A DNA stretch of 34,371 nt from Pedobacter sp. HMWF019 (lineage in GTDB: Bacteria; Bacteroidota; Bacteroidia; Sphingobacteriales; Sphingobacteriaceae), in contig NZ_QAIL01000351.1 in assembly GCF_003061025.1 (NCBI RefSeq), positions 1 through 34,371 of the forward strand, written 5' to 3'. A program made the translations under genes and the position numbers. Of this stretch, positions 32,902 to 34,371 are shown one piece after another (position 1 is the first letter of the stretch; each line of letters opens with the position of its first letter). Under the pieces are notes generated by a model. That model had not been told where the DNA came from. It made no database searches and saw only the letters and a program-made list of their open reading frames with translations.

Positions 32902-33489
32902 TTACTTTTTGAGGAAAAGGAGGGAGATGAGGAAGTAGGTGAAGTGAGTAACATCGCCGAAGTTGGCTCTGATGACCCGCAGGGCTTTGGTAAGGTGGGC
33001 TTCTGCGGTTTTTTGGGAGATGTTTAATTGCTCGGCAACTTCCTGGAGGGATTGATCGTGGATCTTGTTGTACTGGAAGACCAGGCGGCATTTTTCGGGG
33101 AGCTTATTGGAGAGTTTGGTGATGATCTCCAGCAAGATTTTGTTGTCCAGGTCTATTTCATCTGCTACTTCGGCGTTTAGGATGCCTTCTGAGTTTTCTT
33201 GTTTGTTGAATTTTTTCTCTTTAGCCAGGTGCCGGAATACAGCATAGCGCGTCATGGCGGCGAGATACTGATGGAGGTTTTGGATATGAAGGCTGTTTCT
33301 TTTCTTCCAAATGATGAGAAAGACTTCCTGGACGATTTCTTCAGCGGCATCGGTATCTTTCAGCAGTTTGTGGGAAATGTAGTAGAGTTTGTTCCAGTAA
33401 CGGTTGTAAATTTCGGTAAAAGCAAGCTCATCCTCGGTTTGGAGGAGGTAAATTAATTCCTCATCTATTTTTGAGTGGTAAGCGTTCAC
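32902..33489 (-). CDS. ECF sigma factor of the SusCD locus (FecI-like)
   Basis: This 195-residue protein has region 2 motifs (DELAFTEIYNRYWNKLYYIS, DAAEEIVQEVFLIIWKKRNS) and region 4 (LPEKCRLVFQYNKIHDQSLQ, VAEQLNISQKTAEAHLTKAL). This is the Bacteroides expansion family of ECF sigma factors. The start is a GTG at 33489: an in-frame stop lies just upstream and no nearby ATG exists. The C-terminus carries a hydrophobic tail (FTYFLISLLFLKK) that is common in this family. It should direct transcription of the SusC-SusD genes downstream once released by the FecR protein at 31509. Its own promoter was not recognised. Confidence 0.94.
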   Translation of the reverse strand: MNAYHSKIDEELIYLLQTEDELAFTEIYNRYWNKLYYISHKLLKDTDAAEEIVQEVFLIIWKKRNSLHIQNLHQYLAAMTRYAVFRHLAKEKKFNKQENSEGILNAEVADEIDLDNKILLEIITKLSNKLPEKCRLVFQYNKIHDQSLQEVAEQLNISQKTAEAHLTKALRVIRANFGDVTHFTYFLISLLFLKK

Positions 33490-33585
33490 AATTGGTTAGA
33501 TATTTAAAACGAATTTAATATAAAATTAATCAAGTTGGTAGTGTAATGGATTAATTTTTATGTGATTAGGAGGTCGGAAATGGAA

Positions 33586-33608
33586 AAAGCCTGCTTTTGG
33601 CAGGCTTT
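33586..33608 (-). terminator. Intrinsic terminator of the small protein gene
   Basis: AAAGCCTGC (33586-33594) and GCAGGCTTT (33600-33608) form a perfect 9-bp stem with a 5-nt loop. On the minus strand it is followed by a T-run and lies 50 bp after the stop codon of the gene at 33659. Confidence 0.85.
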
Positions 33609-33658
33609 AGGCTTGTTTTACACTTGATCGTTATGTTTTACAGTTGCTTGTTCATTTT

Positions 33659-34006
33659 TTAGCTAAACAGCTCCTGCATATCGCGGTCGGCGGTCGGGAT
33701 TTTCTTGAGAAAATCGTCAAAACCTACATTTTCCTGAGAGCTGTACATGCCGTAAGCATCCATAATATAGCCGATCTGTCCGTCTTTATCCTCCAAAAGA
33801 TACAGTACGGAGTTATCTGCCGGATCCGAATCTCCTTCAAAACGATAGGTTTTAATAATAGACAGGTCTTCCGGGCTATAGATCTTATTCACGCCAACAC
33901 CCTGCATTTTGCCGTGGTCGGTCATTTTTATCTCGTTGTCAAGGCCTTTCTGTCTCAGTTTCTCTAAGATTTGGCTTAATGTGTTCATTTCTACTGGCTG
34001 TTCCAT
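33659..34006 (-). CDS. Small Bacteroidota protein of unknown function
   Basis: From ATG 34006 this is a 115-residue soluble acidic protein. ATG 33988 (MNTLSQILEKL) is an equally good start, and a TTG at 34042 was rejected. The sequence has an N-terminal helix (TLSQILEKLRQKGLDNE), the segment YSPEDLSIIKTYRFEGDSDP, LYLLEDKDGQIGYIMDAYG and a C-terminal helix. It resembles a short family that is often named phosphoribosylpyrophosphate synthetase in Bacteroidota databases. It has neither the length (about 310 residues) nor the PRPP motif of that enzyme. I regard it as uncharacterised. It is a single gene with its own terminator, divergent from the ExbD-like gene. Confidence 0.85.
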   Translation of the reverse strand: MEQPVEMNTLSQILEKLRQKGLDNEIKMTDHGKMQGVGVNKIYSPEDLSIIKTYRFEGDSDPADNSVLYLLEDKDGQIGYIMDAYGMYSSQENVGFDDFLKKIPTADRDMQELFS

Positions 34007-34108
34007 AATAGGTCGAATTATCTGATGATAAAACAAGCGCAATTAAAAATGGTTTGGCCTTATGTATTTTAATGCGGGAATGCATCCTGTTTAAAAACAA
34101 GAAAGCTT

Positions 34109-34371
34109 ATGGCAACACTTAACCTTCCCCAAAATGGCAAGGCCAAATATGGGAGAACACGCAAATCCGTACCTGCTGTTGATCTTACTGCAATGGTAGA
34201 TCTGGCATTTTTGCTGATTACCTTTTTTATGTTGACTACCTCTTTGTCTAAGTTTAACGCGATGGATGTAGCCAAGCCTGTTGCGGATGCAACCAGTTTC
34301 GCGGAATATCCAGCCTCAAGGACGATGACTGTGCTGCTGGGTAAGAACAATAAGATGGCCTGGTACATGGG
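34109..34371 (+). CDS. ExbD/TolR-type biopolymer transport protein, N-terminal part
   Basis: An ATG at 34109 opens a frame that runs to the window end (87 codons shown). After a basic cytoplasmic start (KYGRTRKSVPAV) comes DLTAMVDLAFLLITFFMLTT, the single membrane helix of ExbD/TolR. It carries the conserved aspartate (DL) that takes part in proton flow with ExbB/TolQ. The beginning of the periplasmic domain follows. ExbD supplies energy from the proton gradient to TonB, which drives receptors such as the two SusC proteins here. Partner genes would lie beyond the window. Confidence 0.92.
   Translation, partial: MATLNLPQNGKAKYGRTRKSVPAVDLTAMVDLAFLLITFFMLTTSLSKFNAMDVAKPVADATSFAEYPASRTMTVLLGKNNKMAWYM

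Overview
The window comes from a Bacteroidota genome, most likely Sphingobacteriaceae (Pedobacter-like). The evidence is two SusC/SusD outer-membrane pairs, an ECF sigma / FecR anti-sigma / STN-domain SusC relay, an RpoD-type sigma lacking region 1.1, start codons without Shine-Dalgarno sequences, and promoter motifs of the TAnnTTTG type. No rRNA, tRNA, CRISPR array or complete insertion sequence was seen.

Region 1 (1-14918, + strand) is one long co-directional cluster. It begins with the end of a SusC-type TonB-dependent receptor, a RagB/SusD lipoprotein and a DUF4397-like lipoprotein. An unusual set follows: a GldA-like ABC ATPase, a GldF-GldG fusion permease, a protein made of two MutS-like ATPase units in tandem, an M16 zinc peptidase with a lipoprotein-like leader, and a second GldF-GldG fusion. 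A secreted glycerophosphodiester phosphodiesterase closes the run. Gaps from the first permease to the second are 1 to 10 bp or an 11-bp overlap, so these genes very probably act together. I infer an envelope export or processing machine (one ATPase, two different permease/auxiliary subunits, a protease and a MutS-type intramolecular dimer) attached to a SusCD pair. This is the best candidate for an undescribed system. Two 60-nt hairpin elements with compensatory stem changes sit 23 to 26 nt before the SusD start and the first permease start.

Region 2 (14899-23766) is metabolic and regulatory. It holds an ECF sigma gene with no visible anti-sigma, a 390-bp control region with two CAAACGTTTG palindromes before a fucose/glucose-type MFS sugar transporter, and the glycerol operon glpD-glpK-glpF (minus strand), divergent from a GlpR/DeoR regulator with clear operator repeats and a Bacteroidota-type promoter. 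An Lrp/AsnC regulator and a divergent RpoD-like sigma factor follow. The phosphodiesterase of region 1 can feed glycerol or glycerol-3-phosphate into this pathway.

Region 3 (23771-33489, minus strand) is a polysaccharide-utilisation locus reading ECF sigma, FecR anti-sigma, STN-type SusC, SusD-like lipoprotein, terminator, GH20 beta-N-acetylhexosaminidase. Its likely substrate contains terminal HexNAc. The sigma and anti-sigma genes are separated by 424 bp carrying a 97-bp palindromic element and a degenerate 32-34-bp tandem repeat.

Region 4 (33586-34371) holds a small Bacteroidota protein of unknown role with its own terminator, and the start of a divergent ExbD/TolR-like gene cut by the window end.
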